Shown: positions 25,685-34,629, counted from the first letter of the stretch. The stretch is DNA of 64,000 bases from Dyadobacter chenwenxiniae (GCF_022869785.1 NZ_CP094997.1:6009001-6073000); one strand, 5' to 3'. The notes: a model not told the origin generated them from the sequence alone. Made by a program: numbers and translations.

Positions 25685-26347
25685 ATGAAATATGTACTAA
25701 GATTTTTTTTGCTCACATTCTTTCTTTGGAGCAATACAATTATTGCGCAGGATTCAACCGGGTTGTCGGGAACTCCCTATAAAGAGGCGGCTGCCGACGG
25801 AGGAAGCTCGCCTTACCTTTTTAAAGAATGGTATATGGGCACTGTTCGCACCAATGATGACATTGTGCACGACGGCGTAAAAATCCGATATGATCTGAAA
25901 AAAGACGAGGTCGAGTATATGGCTGACTCTGGTTTATACAGGGTTTCCACTGGCGTTAAGGAATTTACGATCCCCACAGGCACTGATTTGTACATCTTCA
26001 AAAACGGTTATCCTGCCGTCGGAGAACAAACAGATAAGAGCTTTTACAGGGTGATTTATGACGGGAACACCAAGCTTTTGAAAAAGTATGTGGCGCCCAT
26101 CAAGGTGGAGAAAGCAAGTGCAACGCGCACATTGGAGCCGGATGCGAAGCTTTATATCATGAAAAATGATAAGCTCAATCCCGTTCAGTTAAACAACCGG
26201 AACAGCTTTTTGAAACTGCTGACCGACGAGAAAAACAAAATGAATTATGTGATCAGAGAATCGCAGCTGGACTTTGCGGGCGATGATGATCTAAGAACGC
26301 TTTTGGAGGAATATGATTCCTATAAAGCAGGTCGCGGTGGAAATTAA
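25685..26347 (+). CDS. Exported protein of unknown function
   Basis: A 220-residue protein with signal peptide (about 1-21, FLWSNTIIAQ). The mature part has a short strand-rich region (EWYMGTVRTNDDIVHDGVKIRYDLKKDEVEYM) that looks like the start of many Bacteroidota proteins that read 'G.V.t.dg..i.g..lrYni..d.iE', followed by KLLKKYVAPIKVEKASAT. Its C-terminal half lacks a recognisable domain and ends in DDDLRTLLEEYDSY. Not assigned to a family. Its stop is 3 bp from the convergent phosphodiesterase stop. Confidence 0.65.
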   Translation: MKYVLRFFLLTFFLWSNTIIAQDSTGLSGTPYKEAAADGGSSPYLFKEWYMGTVRTNDDIVHDGVKIRYDLKKDEVEYMADSGLYRVSTGVKEFTIPTGTDLYIFKNGYPAVGEQTDKSFYRVIYDGNTKLLKKYVAPIKVEKASATRTLEPDAKLYIMKNDKLNPVQLNNRNSFLKLLTDEKNKMNYVIRESQLDFAGDDDLRTLLEEYDSYKAGRGGN

Positions 26348-26350
26348 GGG

Positions 26351-27592
26351 TTATTTTTCAACAACCCATTGATTAACACTATTTAATTCCCCTTCAAGAA
26401 CGATTTTGAAAAAGCCGGAAGGATATTGCGATATATCTATTTCGGCTTTTTCATTGGCGGCATCCGCCTCACCAACTAAATGATAAAGGTCGCGCTCGCC
26501 TTTGGCGAAATGATTGGTTCTAGTCAGCCAAATTTTCACTTTCCCAGCCTTATCCAATGCTTTCCAGGAGACATTCAGCTTTTTGGAAGCTCTTGTCACA
26601 ATGGGCTTGGCAATCGAAATTTTTCCGGTAAAAGCCGTTCCGTCCACTTCAAATGCCTGTTCTTTTGGAAAATTAATGTCAAGATGCTTTGCGAGCGTGG
26701 GCATAATGTCGACAATACCAGGTGTTTCCTTGAATGTTTGATTAAGATCTTTTGCATTGGTCACGATCCATGTGCCGCGCTCACGATCCGATTGTCCACC
26801 GTGTCCTTTTCCCGTTTTTGCATCGCGCCCATGATCGGTTGTGATCACGACGAGCCAGTCTTCATTAAAATCCTTTTCACGATTTGAAACCGCTTTCCAA
26901 AGTCGGCCCATTTGATCGTCCATGATCTGGATCGCCTTTGTAAATTGCTCACTATCACCGTATCTGTGGCCCATGTCATCTGTAAATTCGAGGTAAACCC
27001 AGGAAAGGTCGGGGCCATTTTGCTGAATGTATGAGGCGGCCTCATTCACCACCTTTTCATCGATCTTGTGAATGTATTGCTTGTCTTTATCATGCTTAAA
27101 ATGAATCGTATCCAGCTCAAAGCCATCGAAAAAATAGTCGAGTTGAAGCTTACCGGTTTGCGGAAGCCCTTCGCCAGCCAACTTGGTACGGTTATCAAGC
27201 CAGGTTGAGAAAATGGCTGTTTTCTTCTGTGGATATTGTGTTTCTAAAAACCTGAAAATCGTCCAGTAATGGTAGTTTGGATCGGCGATATCATTGTCCC
27301 AAACATTGTGCTTATTGACCCAAGTGCCTGTTAATAAGCTATTATAGCCCACGGCAGAAATGGTAGGCGTTTGCGAATAAGTGTCTTTTCCTCCGCCCAC
27401 ATAGGCGCGCGCGTAACCACCTTTTTTGGCGATCAGATCGAGGTTAGGGGTGGGTGTTTTTTCCTTGCTATCACTCGAAATGCCATCCACAATAATAAAA
27501 AGCGTCTTTTTTGTTTTTGCCTGGGCTAAAACATGAGTTTCTATGCAGCAAATTGTTACTAGTAAGCTGAGCAGATGAAGGGGATTTTTCAT
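26351..27592 (-). CDS. Exported alkaline-phosphatase-superfamily phosphodiesterase
   Basis: A 413-residue protein with signal peptide (HLLSLLVTICCIETHVLAQA). The type I phosphodiesterase/nucleotide pyrophosphatase fold shows LFIIVDGISSD (first metal Asp), the SQTPTISAVGYNSLLTG nucleophile loop (Thr or Ser), YLEFTDDMGHRYGDSE (metal Asp and His) and VVITTDHGRDAKTGKGHGG (Asp-His and a further His). The C-terminal part (about 320-413) is a beta-rich extension. Such periplasmic enzymes hydrolyse phosphodiester or phosphomonoester bonds; the substrate cannot be told by eye. Confidence 0.88.
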   Translation of the reverse strand: MKNPLHLLSLLVTICCIETHVLAQAKTKKTLFIIVDGISSDSKEKTPTPNLDLIAKKGGYARAYVGGGKDTYSQTPTISAVGYNSLLTGTWVNKHNVWDNDIADPNYHYWTIFRFLETQYPQKKTAIFSTWLDNRTKLAGEGLPQTGKLQLDYFFDGFELDTIHFKHDKDKQYIHKIDEKVVNEAASYIQQNGPDLSWVYLEFTDDMGHRYGDSEQFTKAIQIMDDQMGRLWKAVSNREKDFNEDWLVVITTDHGRDAKTGKGHGGQSDRERGTWIVTNAKDLNQTFKETPGIVDIMPTLAKHLDINFPKEQAFEVDGTAFTGKISIAKPIVTRASKKLNVSWKALDKAGKVKIWLTRTNHFAKGERDLYHLVGEADAANEKAEIDISQYPSGFFKIVLEGELNSVNQWVVEK

Positions 27593-27616
27593 GGGTAAGA
27601 TTGAACAGGAAATAAA

Positions 27617-27660
27617 AATGCTCTCAAATTAACCGCAAAATGGCCGGATTTGAGAGCATT
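27617..27660 (-). terminator. Rho-independent terminator after the small barrel-like protein gene
   Basis: A 13-bp perfect inverted repeat, 27617-27629 with 27648-27660 (AATGCTCTCAAAT/ATTTGAGAGCATT), precedes a U-tract on the minus strand from the A-run at 27613-27617. It closes the ffh operon. Confidence 0.75.
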
Positions 27661-27684
27661 GCTATGCTATGAAATGATTATATT

Positions 27685-28185
27685 TTATGGATTCGCTGGC
27701 GTCTCGGGAACAGGTGCTTCCTTTTTTCTTTTACCAAAAACATAAACCAGGCCGAGGTGACTCTTCAAAACCCCACTGTCAAATTTGTCTTTAACATAAG
27801 GATTCAACTCCAATGCAACCTGGAAACGCCTGTTTTGAGGCAAAGGGGAAATACGAACGCCAACATTAAGTGAGTAACCGTCAATGGTAATCAAATCTGC
27901 ATCTGCGTCTGCAATGCGGTAAAGTGGGTTCAATCGCAGTCCGCCACCTAAATACCACTGCACCACTTCGCCCCTTTTCAGATTAATCATAGGCAGCAAA
28001 TCAACGCTCAGGCTGCTGAAAAGTGAATTGGTCTGAAACCTCGCGTCCAGCCAAATTGCTTTTTTTGAATTGGTGCTGATGGTTAGCAAGCTGCTCCATG
28101 GATAATAACCCACCGAAGCCTGCGCCCTGAGTTTTTGTTGATTAAGTAAAAAAAGTAACGTTAGTACAAAAATGATGCGTTTCAT
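27685..28185 (-). CDS. Exported outer-membrane-barrel-like protein
   Basis: A 166-residue protein from ATG 28185 with signal peptide (MKRIIFVLTLLFLLNQQKLRAQ). The mature part has alternating amphipathic strands (SVGYYPWSSLLTISTNS, AIWLDARFQTNSLFSSLSVDLLPM, YLGGGLRLNPLYR, YSLNVGVRISPL, RFQVALELNPYV, LKSHLGLVYVFGKR) and so looks like a small beta-barrel. The tail is Pro-rich (APVPETPANP). It begins 32 bp after the ffh stop and is the second gene of that unit. Function is unknown. Confidence 0.65.
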   Translation of the reverse strand: MKRIIFVLTLLFLLNQQKLRAQASVGYYPWSSLLTISTNSKKAIWLDARFQTNSLFSSLSVDLLPMINLKRGEVVQWYLGGGLRLNPLYRIADADADLITIDGYSLNVGVRISPLPQNRRFQVALELNPYVKDKFDSGVLKSHLGLVYVFGKRKKEAPVPETPANP

Positions 28186-28217
28186 GAACGAGGGATGAGT
28201 AAGTGACACTTGCAATT

Positions 28218-29540
28218 TTAGCGGCGCAGTGCCTTGCCCAGCTTGCCAGCCGCTTGCATCGTATTCATTTTCTTCATCATCTTGCGCATCTCATCAAATT
28301 GCTTGATCAGGTTGTTGACCTGCAAAATGGACGTTCCGCTTCCGGCTGCGATGCGTTTTTTGCGGCTTCCATCGATCATATCAGGGTTCTCCCGCTCCTT
28401 TTTGGTCATCGACTGAATGATCGCTTCGATGGGTTTAAATGACTCATTATCAATGTCCATATCTTTCATCGCATTGCCCATTCCCGGGATCATGCCAATC
28501 AGATCTTTTACATTACCCATCTTTTTAATCTGCTGTAACTGACCTAAAAAGTCGTCAAAATCGAATTTATTCTGACGCATTTTAGCATTAATGCGTTTGG
28601 CTTCATCTTCGTCAAAAGCCTGCTGCGCGCGCTCTACAAGGGAAATAACGTCACCCATCCCTAAGATCCTGCTCGCCATACGATCAGGATAAAAGGAGTC
28701 AAGCGCCTCCATTTTCTCGCCCGTACTGATGTATTTAATAGGCTTGTCAACGATCTGACGAATGGACAGTGCCGCACCACCGCGGGCATCACCATCTAAT
28801 TTGGTAAGTACGACGCCGTCAAAATTCAGGCGTTCGTTAAAGGTTTTCGCCGTGTTAACCGCATCCTGGCCCGTCATAGAATCCACGACGAACAAGATTT
28901 CAGAAGGCTTAACCGCAGACTTAATGTCCTCAACCTCTCGCATCATGACCTCATCCACAGCCAAACGTCCGGCCGTATCGACGATCACGATTTTCTTTCC
29001 AACTTTCCTCGCGTGCGTCACTGCATTTCTGGCAATGTCGACCGCATTTTTGTTATCTGGTTCTGAATAAACTTCTACACCAACCTGCTCTCCAAGCACT
29101 TTCAGCTGTTCAATCGCAGCAGGACGGTAAACGTCGCAAGCCGTGAGCAAAACCTGACGGCCTTGTTTTTTGAGCAATGTTGCCAGTTTACCGGAAAAAG
29201 TCGTTTTACCCGAACCCTGCAAACCTGCGATCAGGATCACGGCCGGATCACCTTTAATGTTGATGCCTTCCGCTTGGCCGCCCATGAGCTCCGTAAGCTC
29301 TTCCTGAACGATTTTAACGAACATTTGTCCCGGTTCAACAGAGATCAGAATCTTTCTGTCGAGCGCTTTTTCGCGGATCCGGTCTGTAATTTCCTTAGCA
29401 ACTTTAAAGTTAACGTCGGCATCAACAAGCGCTTTGCGTACTTCCTTCGTGGTTGCAGCAACATTTATATCCGATATCCTATCCTTTCCTTTTAGTGTGC
29501 GAAAGGCGTTATTTAGCTTGTCCTGTAAGTTTTCAAACAT
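28218..29540 (-). CDS. ffh: Signal recognition particle protein Ffh
   Basis: A 440-residue SRP54-type GTPase that binds 4.5S RNA and signal sequences and brings ribosomes to FtsY. Domains in order: N helical bundle (about 1-85), G domain (GLQGSGKTTFSGKLA G1, IVDTAGRLAVDE G3, TKLDGDARGGAAL G4 region), and the Met-rich M domain (from about 300; MGNVKDLIGMIPGMGNAMKDM, KKRIAAGSGTSILQVNNLI). The length is usual. A -7 box TACCTTTG lies about 43 bp upstream. Confidence 0.97.
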   Translation of the reverse strand: MFENLQDKLNNAFRTLKGKDRISDINVAATTKEVRKALVDADVNFKVAKEITDRIREKALDRKILISVEPGQMFVKIVQEELTELMGGQAEGINIKGDPAVILIAGLQGSGKTTFSGKLATLLKKQGRQVLLTACDVYRPAAIEQLKVLGEQVGVEVYSEPDNKNAVDIARNAVTHARKVGKKIVIVDTAGRLAVDEVMMREVEDIKSAVKPSEILFVVDSMTGQDAVNTAKTFNERLNFDGVVLTKLDGDARGGAALSIRQIVDKPIKYISTGEKMEALDSFYPDRMASRILGMGDVISLVERAQQAFDEDEAKRINAKMRQNKFDFDDFLGQLQQIKKMGNVKDLIGMIPGMGNAMKDMDIDNESFKPIEAIIQSMTKKERENPDMIDGSRKKRIAAGSGTSILQVNNLIKQFDEMRKMMKKMNTMQAAGKLGKALRR

Positions 29541-29582
29541 GGAATGATATGTATGATTCTAAACCTTAATTGAAATAAAACA

Positions 29583-29590
29583 CAAAGGTA
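29583..29590 (-). promoter_or_regulatory. -7 box upstream of ffh
   Basis: TACCTTTG on the minus strand matches TANNTTTG, 42 nt before the ffh ATG. No -33 TTTG is seen at 18-20 nt spacing. Confidence 0.4.
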
Positions 29591-29601
29591 TAAATAAAAT
29601 A

Positions 29602-29633
29602 AGGAGTACAGGAAGGTTAATTCCGGCACTCCT
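29602..29633 (-). terminator. Possible terminator after the two-helix membrane protein gene
   Basis: AGGAGT-aca-GGAA (29602-29614) pairs with TTCC-ggc-ACTCCT (29621-29633), with a symmetric internal loop. A-rich sequence at 29590-29601 yields U residues on the minus strand. Confidence 0.5.
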
Positions 29634-29672
29634 ACAATATTTGGTTTGAAGCCTAGGCTTCTGAAATGACTG

Positions 29673-30002
29673 TTATTTGCTAAATTTTGCCTTGATCCAG
29701 CGGAACATTTTTTTCTCTTTTTCCCAGAAAAATGAAAACTGGCCCAGCAGGAAGCCGTACATCAATAAAAGCGTTTGATAAGTTGGAAAAATAAAAAGAA
29801 TGTAAGTGATGGTTTTCAGCCACATGGGTGTCAGCTCATCATAACCCAGCAGAAAGAAAAGCCCTTTCCTAAGCCAAACCACAGACGAACCCGCCAAGCT
29901 AAAAACTGCTAAAACCAAAAGAACTTGTCTGGTTGTCTCCAATCCCCACTTTTCCTGCATTTTCCCCAACCAAGGCTGTGCGCTTTTTTCTCCGCTTTGC
30001 AT
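29673..30002 (-). CDS. Small two-helix membrane protein (DUF6787-like)
   Basis: A 109-residue protein with two predicted membrane helices (about 27-48 VLLVLAVFSLAGSSVVW, about 62-88 TITYILFIFPTYQTLLLMYGFLLG), a preceding amphipathic stretch WLGKMQEKWGLET and a basic tail. It resembles the short 'kkWgl..wr..LIl.tFa.gGS' membrane proteins of Bacteroidota (DUF6787), by pattern only. Function is unknown; it is monocistronic. Confidence 0.65.
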   Translation of the reverse strand: MQSGEKSAQPWLGKMQEKWGLETTRQVLLVLAVFSLAGSSVVWLRKGLFFLLGYDELTPMWLKTITYILFIFPTYQTLLLMYGFLLGQFSFFWEKEKKMFRWIKAKFSK

Positions 30003-30144
30003 ATTTTATCTAATTGACAGCATTAATATATTTCACAAAGTAACAACCCATCGGGCAATTTTCCTCTATTTTAATGAATGTTTAATCACGGTTAAAGACA
30101 TGACCAAGATCATTTTTACTCTCGTGTAAAATAGCTTTCATTCA

Positions 30145-31280
30145 TTATAACGACGTTCCTATGCCGGGATCGGAAAACCTTTTATCATTAATGAACTGCT
30201 CATCGTTCAAAGTCCTTAAAAAAGCAATGATTGCCTGCTTTTCGGTTGCAGAAAGCTTAATCCCGCGTTTTTGGCCGGCAACTTGCAGTAACGGATCAAG
30301 TGTAGGCGAAGCAAAAATGCTATCCTTACTTCCGCTCTGATCATTGGCATAATGGTTTAGAACCTGTTGCAATGTCGTAAAGCGCCCATCGTGCATGTAT
30401 GGCGCAGTCAGGCCCACATTACGCAGGCTTGGCACTTTGAATTTAAGCCTGTCAGCCTCATTTAATGTGATTGCGTATCTTCCCTGGTCCTTGATTTTGT
30501 TGGGAATCAAACCATTATTCCTGAAACTGAAATCTGTAAAAAGCTCGCTGCTGTGGCAGGAAGCGCATTTTTGCTTAAAGACCGTTAATCCTTGTTTTTC
30601 CAAATCTGTTAGAGCCGATGCATCGCCCTGCAAAAAATAATCGTAGCGCGAAGTGGCTGAAACCAACGTCGTCATAAACTGTGACAATGCTTTCATCATC
30701 CTGTCTGCATTGATTTCATCCGTTCCAAATGCCGCTTTAAACATTTTGGGATAATCAACCTGCTTAGCCGCTCCTGCAACGGGCGTTTTGCGCAATTTTT
30801 CAATGACGGTCCCTACACGCTCGCCCATTTCAACCTCATTCTCAATCGGAACGGGTGGCACAAGGGTCCATATCATGCACGCCTCCGTCCCAGAAAAAAC
30901 TGGGGCTGAATGCCATATTTTGAACAGCCGGGGAGTTTCGGGTACCCAGCAGATCATCTACGCCGTGGCTTAAATCGTGTCCGTGATGCGTAAAAGCGGC
31001 TTGTTGCTGGTGACAAGTTCCGCAGCCAATGTTGTCTGTCCGCGAAAGAATGCCATCATAAAAAAGGAAACGTCCCAGTTCAACGCCTTCGGCAGTCAAT
31101 GGGTTTTTGGAAAGATCGTAAACCGGATCGGGAAAGTAGGCAGGTTTCTTCCATTCCAAAAGGCGGCGGATTATTGTCAATAGGAGGCTTTGGTTCAGGC
31201 GTTGCTGTCTCCTTATTACAGGAAATTGTTCCCTGAAAAAGGAGACAAAACATACCAAAAAGCCATATTGCCTTTTTCAT
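30145..31280 (-). pseudogene. Di-heme cytochrome c peroxidase / MbnH-MauG-like lipoprotein, two frameshifts
   Basis: Three frames together make a protein of about 377 residues. It starts as a lipoprotein (ATG 31280, lipobox GTISC), then frame 2 carries YFPDPVYDLSKNPLT...GRFLFYD, the first haem motif CGTCH and FFWDGGVHDMD; frame 3 carries PIENEVEMGERV, the second haem motif CASCH, MHDGRFTTLQQVLNHY and the C-terminus. Deleting one G near plus 31156-31157 and one C near plus 30864-30866 restores one frame across both joins. As read, the second haem domain cannot be fused to the first, so the gene would be inactive. It follows an MbnP-family gene by 13 bp; MbnH proteins are di-heme partners of MbnP that oxidise a Trp in it. 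Confidence 0.85.
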
Positions 31281-31293
31281 TAAATCAACTTCC

Positions 31294-32106
31294 TTATTTA
31301 ATGATAATTTGATCCAGACTGAACATACTAACGTAATTGTCGGCTATATTTTTCGAATACGGTGTGAACATCACACTTGAATTTTCCTTAATGCTTACTT
31401 TCGTCGGCCCATTGAACATTTTCAAAATATCTGCTTTGAGGTTAATCTGACTCGCTGCATTTTTCGATACAGTTGCACGCTGAGCTCCAAAGTCGATTTT
31501 TGTTACGCGGATGTTGTTTAATGTTTTCAGCGTAAGCCCGCCAAAGCCACCGATATGGTAGTAAAATTTGCCATTCGAAGAAGTCGCAGAATCCGAATCG
31601 CCTTCCAGCATAAAGAAGATATATCCGGGATTCCAATTCCAATACATGCCTTCTTCATTGGTAGGGCCAGAGGTTTGGTCCAGGATCCCTTTCCGTTTCG
31701 AAATGTCAGATACGCTCCTCAGGCTATCAATGCCTATGACGAATTCGATGCCCGTATAGTTGCCTGCCGGAACATTATTAATCGTAATTTGCTGTGAATC
31801 AACATTTCCTTCGCGAATCAGGAAATAGCTGGAATCTTGCGGAACGGTGAAATTGTTCCCGTTCGAGGCAATGAATTTAATGTTCGATATGTAATAATTA
31901 AGCCTGCTGACAGTGAAATTTTCCTTTGACGCGTTGGCATATGTTTCCGCGTTGAGTTTCAGGTCTTGCGAGCCGACTACATTATCGAATTTGACTTTTA
32001 TACTGCCTGTTGGAAGTGGAACGGGATCATCTGTACAAGAATTGAGAGAGGCGCTGACGAAAACTGCCATAAAGGCCAGTAACAGATATGAAAATCTTCT
32101 TTTCAT
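31294..32106 (-). CDS. MbnP-family lipoprotein (putative copper-binding)
   Basis: A 270-residue lipoprotein (lipobox LNSC, Cys about 24) of the MbnP family. Family hallmarks are GSIKVKFDNVVGSQDL near the start, FTVSRLNYYISNIKF, VPAGNYTGIEFVIGIDS, the EGMYWNWNPGYIFFMLEGD block with two Trp, and FYYHIGGFGG. In methanotrophs MbnP binds copper after its partner MbnH converts a Trp to kynurenine; the Trp-rich block here is the natural candidate (known of the family; not tested here). The next gene downstream is the di-heme peroxidase, so the pair has the expected layout. Confidence 0.85.
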   Translation of the reverse strand: MKRRFSYLLLAFMAVFVSASLNSCTDDPVPLPTGSIKVKFDNVVGSQDLKLNAETYANASKENFTVSRLNYYISNIKFIASNGNNFTVPQDSSYFLIREGNVDSQQITINNVPAGNYTGIEFVIGIDSLRSVSDISKRKGILDQTSGPTNEEGMYWNWNPGYIFFMLEGDSDSATSSNGKFYYHIGGFGGLTLKTLNNIRVTKIDFGAQRATVSKNAASQINLKADILKMFNGPTKVSIKENSSVMFTPYSKNIADNYVSMFSLDQIIIK

Positions 32107-32267
32107 GCCGTTCAGGTTGGGTAAAAGTGAGAGTTTATATATTATATTAAACAGAAAAGTAGGCGGATTTATGCGAAAACTGCCTAGCGGAAGATTTAAA
32201 AATATTCTTTATGCACAGAAACCTGCGTGGAATAAATTCTCCGTGGAATCGCGAAGAGTAATTTTCC

Positions 32268-32275
32268 TATATTTG
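32268..32275 (+). promoter_or_regulatory. -7 box upstream of exbB
   Basis: TATATTTG matches TANNTTTG on the plus strand, about 105 nt before exbB. The 273-bp gap (32107-32379) is divergent and is also expected to hold the mbnP promoter, which was not found. Confidence 0.3.
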
Positions 32276-32379
32276 CCCTTTAAACAATAAGGGGGCACTA
32301 ACGCCGTTTATGTTCAAAGCTGTTTTTTGACCGGATCGACCTCTATTTCATTAGCTTAACATTCACTTTTATAACCAAT

Positions 32380-33063
32380 ATGATGCTTCTACAAGCACTT
32401 GCTGATTCTACTTTGGCCGCACCCGTTGCCACAGAAGGGCTTTCTGTTATTGATCTTCTTGCAAAAGGAGGCTGGGTTATGTTACCGCTCGGACTATTAT
32501 TTCTGGCAACGCTTTTCCTTATCATTGAGCGTTTTCTGGGCATTGGAGCCAATGGGAAAATTGATCCGGGAGTGATTGATAATGTGAAAGATTTTATTCA
32601 GCAAGGAAACCTGAAATCTGCTGAATCGCTTTGCCGCAACCAACGCAATGCTTCGGGCAGAATTTTGGAAAGAGCAATCGGACGCATCGGTTATCCAATT
32701 AAGGACATTGAAACAACCATTGAGAATGCAAGCCAGATAGAAATCCAGCGCATGGAAGGAAATCTTCCTTACCTGGGGGTTATCGCGGGTATCGCGCCTA
32801 TGCTTGGTTTCGTCGGAACGATTTCAGGGATTATCCGGATTTTCTACGATATTTCTATTTCCAATGACTTCAATATCAGCACCATTGCGGGTGGTATGTA
32901 TGAAAAGATGATCACTTCAGGCTCCGGTTTGATCATCGGTTTGATAGCTTACGCGGGTTATCACTTGCTGAACATGAAAATTGACCGTTTTGCTTTGCGA
33001 TTGCAAATGGCCGCTTCCGATTTCCTTGACGTATTGCAGAAACCTGTTGCTGCAAAAAACTAA
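32380..33063 (+). CDS. exbB: MotA/TolQ/ExbB proton-channel protein
   Basis: A 227-residue inner-membrane protein with three helices: LAKGGWVMLPLGLLFLATLFLII (about 28-50), PYLGVIAGIAPMLGFVGTISGII (about 129-151) with the conserved Pro, Gly and Thr of the channel, and SGSGLIIGLIAYAGYHLLNMKI (about 186-207). It forms the proton-driven motor with ExbD, whose gene follows at 15 bp, and energises a TonB-type protein; no separate tonB is adjacent. Either of two tandem ATGs (32380, 32383) may be the start. Confidence 0.92.
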   Translation: MMLLQALADSTLAAPVATEGLSVIDLLAKGGWVMLPLGLLFLATLFLIIERFLGIGANGKIDPGVIDNVKDFIQQGNLKSAESLCRNQRNASGRILERAIGRIGYPIKDIETTIENASQIEIQRMEGNLPYLGVIAGIAPMLGFVGTISGIIRIFYDISISNDFNISTIAGGMYEKMITSGSGLIIGLIAYAGYHLLNMKIDRFALRLQMAASDFLDVLQKPVAAKN

Positions 33064-33078
33064 TATTATTTCCCAAAT

Positions 33079-33471
33079 ATGAAAATACGTCGTAAGGCTC
33101 GTTTTGCCCCAGAGGTGTTCACGCACTCGCTGAACGATATTATGTTTTTTCTTTTGCTGTTCTTCTTGATCATCTCCACGATGTCCAATCCGAACGTGAT
33201 CAAGCTGATGCTGCCGAAAGCATCTGCAACGCAGCAAATGTATAAGAAGCAGATCACCCTGTCCATTGACGAGAATAAGGGCTATTTTATTGATAAAGAG
33301 CCTATTCCCTTTGACCGGCTAGAAACCGAATTGCAAAATATCTTTGCCAATGTTGAGGACAAGACCATTGTATTGAGGGTCGATAAAAACCTCGCCGTTC
33401 AGGATCTTGTGGATGTACTTGAACTGGGTGCGAAAAACGAAATTAAAATGGTGATGGCCACTGCAAAGTAA
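33079..33471 (+). CDS. exbD: ExbD/TolR-family biopolymer transport protein
   Basis: A 130-residue protein with a short basic N-terminus, one membrane helix (HSLNDIMFFLLLFFLIISTM) containing the conserved Asp (SLND) that carries protons, and a periplasmic domain (KQITLSIDENKGYFIDKEPIPFDRLETEL...VLRVDKNLAVQDLVDVLELG). It pairs with ExbB just upstream. Its stop is 4 bp from the convergent oxidoreductase stop. Confidence 0.92.
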   Translation: MKIRRKARFAPEVFTHSLNDIMFFLLLFFLIISTMSNPNVIKLMLPKASATQQMYKKQITLSIDENKGYFIDKEPIPFDRLETELQNIFANVEDKTIVLRVDKNLAVQDLVDVLELGAKNEIKMVMATAK

Positions 33472-33475
33472 GCCA

Positions 33476-34501
33476 TCACTTTTCTGCACTCTTATAAATA
33501 GCTTCTACGATTTTTTGCAAAATAGCACCCTGTGTTGCATCGCAAATGTTACTCGACTTTCCGTCACAGGCATTTAAAAACGCGATTGTATTTTTAAGCT
33601 GAATATCCGCTTCTTCAAGATGCGGGAATTCCATATCCAGGAGCTCTCCGTCCACTTCACTAAATACGGAAAATGGGTTAAGCACTGCGCCAGCCTTTGT
33701 TCCAAAAACTTCCAGATTAACATTCTTCTGCATTTTTGTATTCAGTGCAAACGAAGCGGATAATGTAATGCTTGCATTATTAGGAAATGATAAATGGGCG
33801 AAACAAGCATCTTCGACCTCAAATTTCTCAGGATCCCAACTTCCCATAAGCCCTTTTCCTCCCGCTTTGCCAATGAAGTCGTACGTGTTGGCAATGAGGC
33901 GGTCCGGTTCACTGTAGTCGAGCAGGCCTAGTGCAAGATCCAGCACATGAACGCCTAAGTCCATCAATGCACCGCCGCCCTGAATGGATTTGTTAGTGAA
34001 ATTTCCCCAGCTGGGAATGCCTCGTCGGCGTAAAAAATTGGCTTTAATGTGATACACTTCACCCAATCGGCCATTTTCCAGAAAACGTTTTAATAAACTA
34101 TACTCCGGTGTGTGCCTGAGTTGAAAATTATAGGCTAGCACTTTGCCTCGTTCCTTAGCCAGATCCGCCATTTCAAGCGCTTGCGCTGCATTCATTGCCG
34201 GTGGTTTTTCACACAGCACATGGCAGTTGTTTTCCAAAGCCTGCATGGTGAACGGATAGTGCAGATTATTTGCCGTGCAATTAATGATCATGTCAGGCTT
34301 GTTCTCGCTTTCAAACATCTCAGCTGCGTTGTCAAAGGCGAGGGGAATTGCGTGCTTGTCAGCCAGCGCACGTGCCTTTAGGATGTCCCGACTGCACACC
34401 GCAATGAGTTCAACACGCTCAGGAAGCGATTTCAATGCAGGGATGTGGTTTTGATCAGCAATGTGGCCGCCGCCAATAATGGCTGCTTTGAGGATTGGCA
34501 T
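33476..34501 (-). CDS. Gfo/Idh/MocA-family oxidoreductase
   Basis: A 341-residue dehydrogenase with an N-terminal Rossmann fold (AIIGGGHIADQNHIPAL, GGG.I motif) and the family motif HVLCEKPPAMNAAQA that carries the catalytic Lys. The C-terminal domain has the usual sheet (GALMDLGVHVLDLALGLL with its conserved His). The family oxidises or epimerises sugars and related substrates with NAD(P); no neighbouring sugar genes reveal which. A -7 box (TACATTTG, 34539-34532) lies about 31 bp upstream. Confidence 0.9.
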   Translation of the reverse strand: MPILKAAIIGGGHIADQNHIPALKSLPERVELIAVCSRDILKARALADKHAIPLAFDNAAEMFESENKPDMIINCTANNLHYPFTMQALENNCHVLCEKPPAMNAAQALEMADLAKERGKVLAYNFQLRHTPEYSLLKRFLENGRLGEVYHIKANFLRRRGIPSWGNFTNKSIQGGGALMDLGVHVLDLALGLLDYSEPDRLIANTYDFIGKAGGKGLMGSWDPEKFEVEDACFAHLSFPNNASITLSASFALNTKMQKNVNLEVFGTKAGAVLNPFSVFSEVDGELLDMEFPHLEEADIQLKNTIAFLNACDGKSSNICDATQGAILQKIVEAIYKSAEK

Positions 34502-34531
34502 AAGTAGGGTCCGGAATGAATGCTAGGAAGG

Positions 34532-34539
34532 CAAATGTA
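34532..34539 (-). promoter_or_regulatory. -7 box upstream of the Gfo/Idh/MocA gene
   Basis: TACATTTG on the minus strand matches TANNTTTG, giving a leader of about 25-30 nt. The nearest TTTG upstream (34566-34563) is at 23 nt, longer than usual. Confidence 0.35.
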
Positions 34540-34562
34540 TCAAATCGTCCCGAAATGTCTAA

Positions 34563-34589
34563 CAAAAAATGCCCGGACAGGCCAGGCAT
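34563..34589 (-). terminator. Rho-independent terminator of the BlaI-M56 operon
   Basis: ATGCC (34569-34573) pairs with GGCAT (34585-34589), extended inward by a C.A mismatch that becomes a G.U wobble in minus-strand RNA and two G-C pairs. The A-run at 34564-34569 provides the U-tract. It lies 40 bp past the last M56 gene stop. Confidence 0.65.
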
Positions 34590-34629
34590 CATGATTTAAT
34601 GTATATGCTGTTGATCAAGTCAAACGTTT

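Noticed and set aside
29648..29661. 14-bp palindrome GAAGCCTAGGCTTC
   Set aside because: No loop and no U-tract, and no second copy in the region; a chance palindrome or protein site cannot be told apart.
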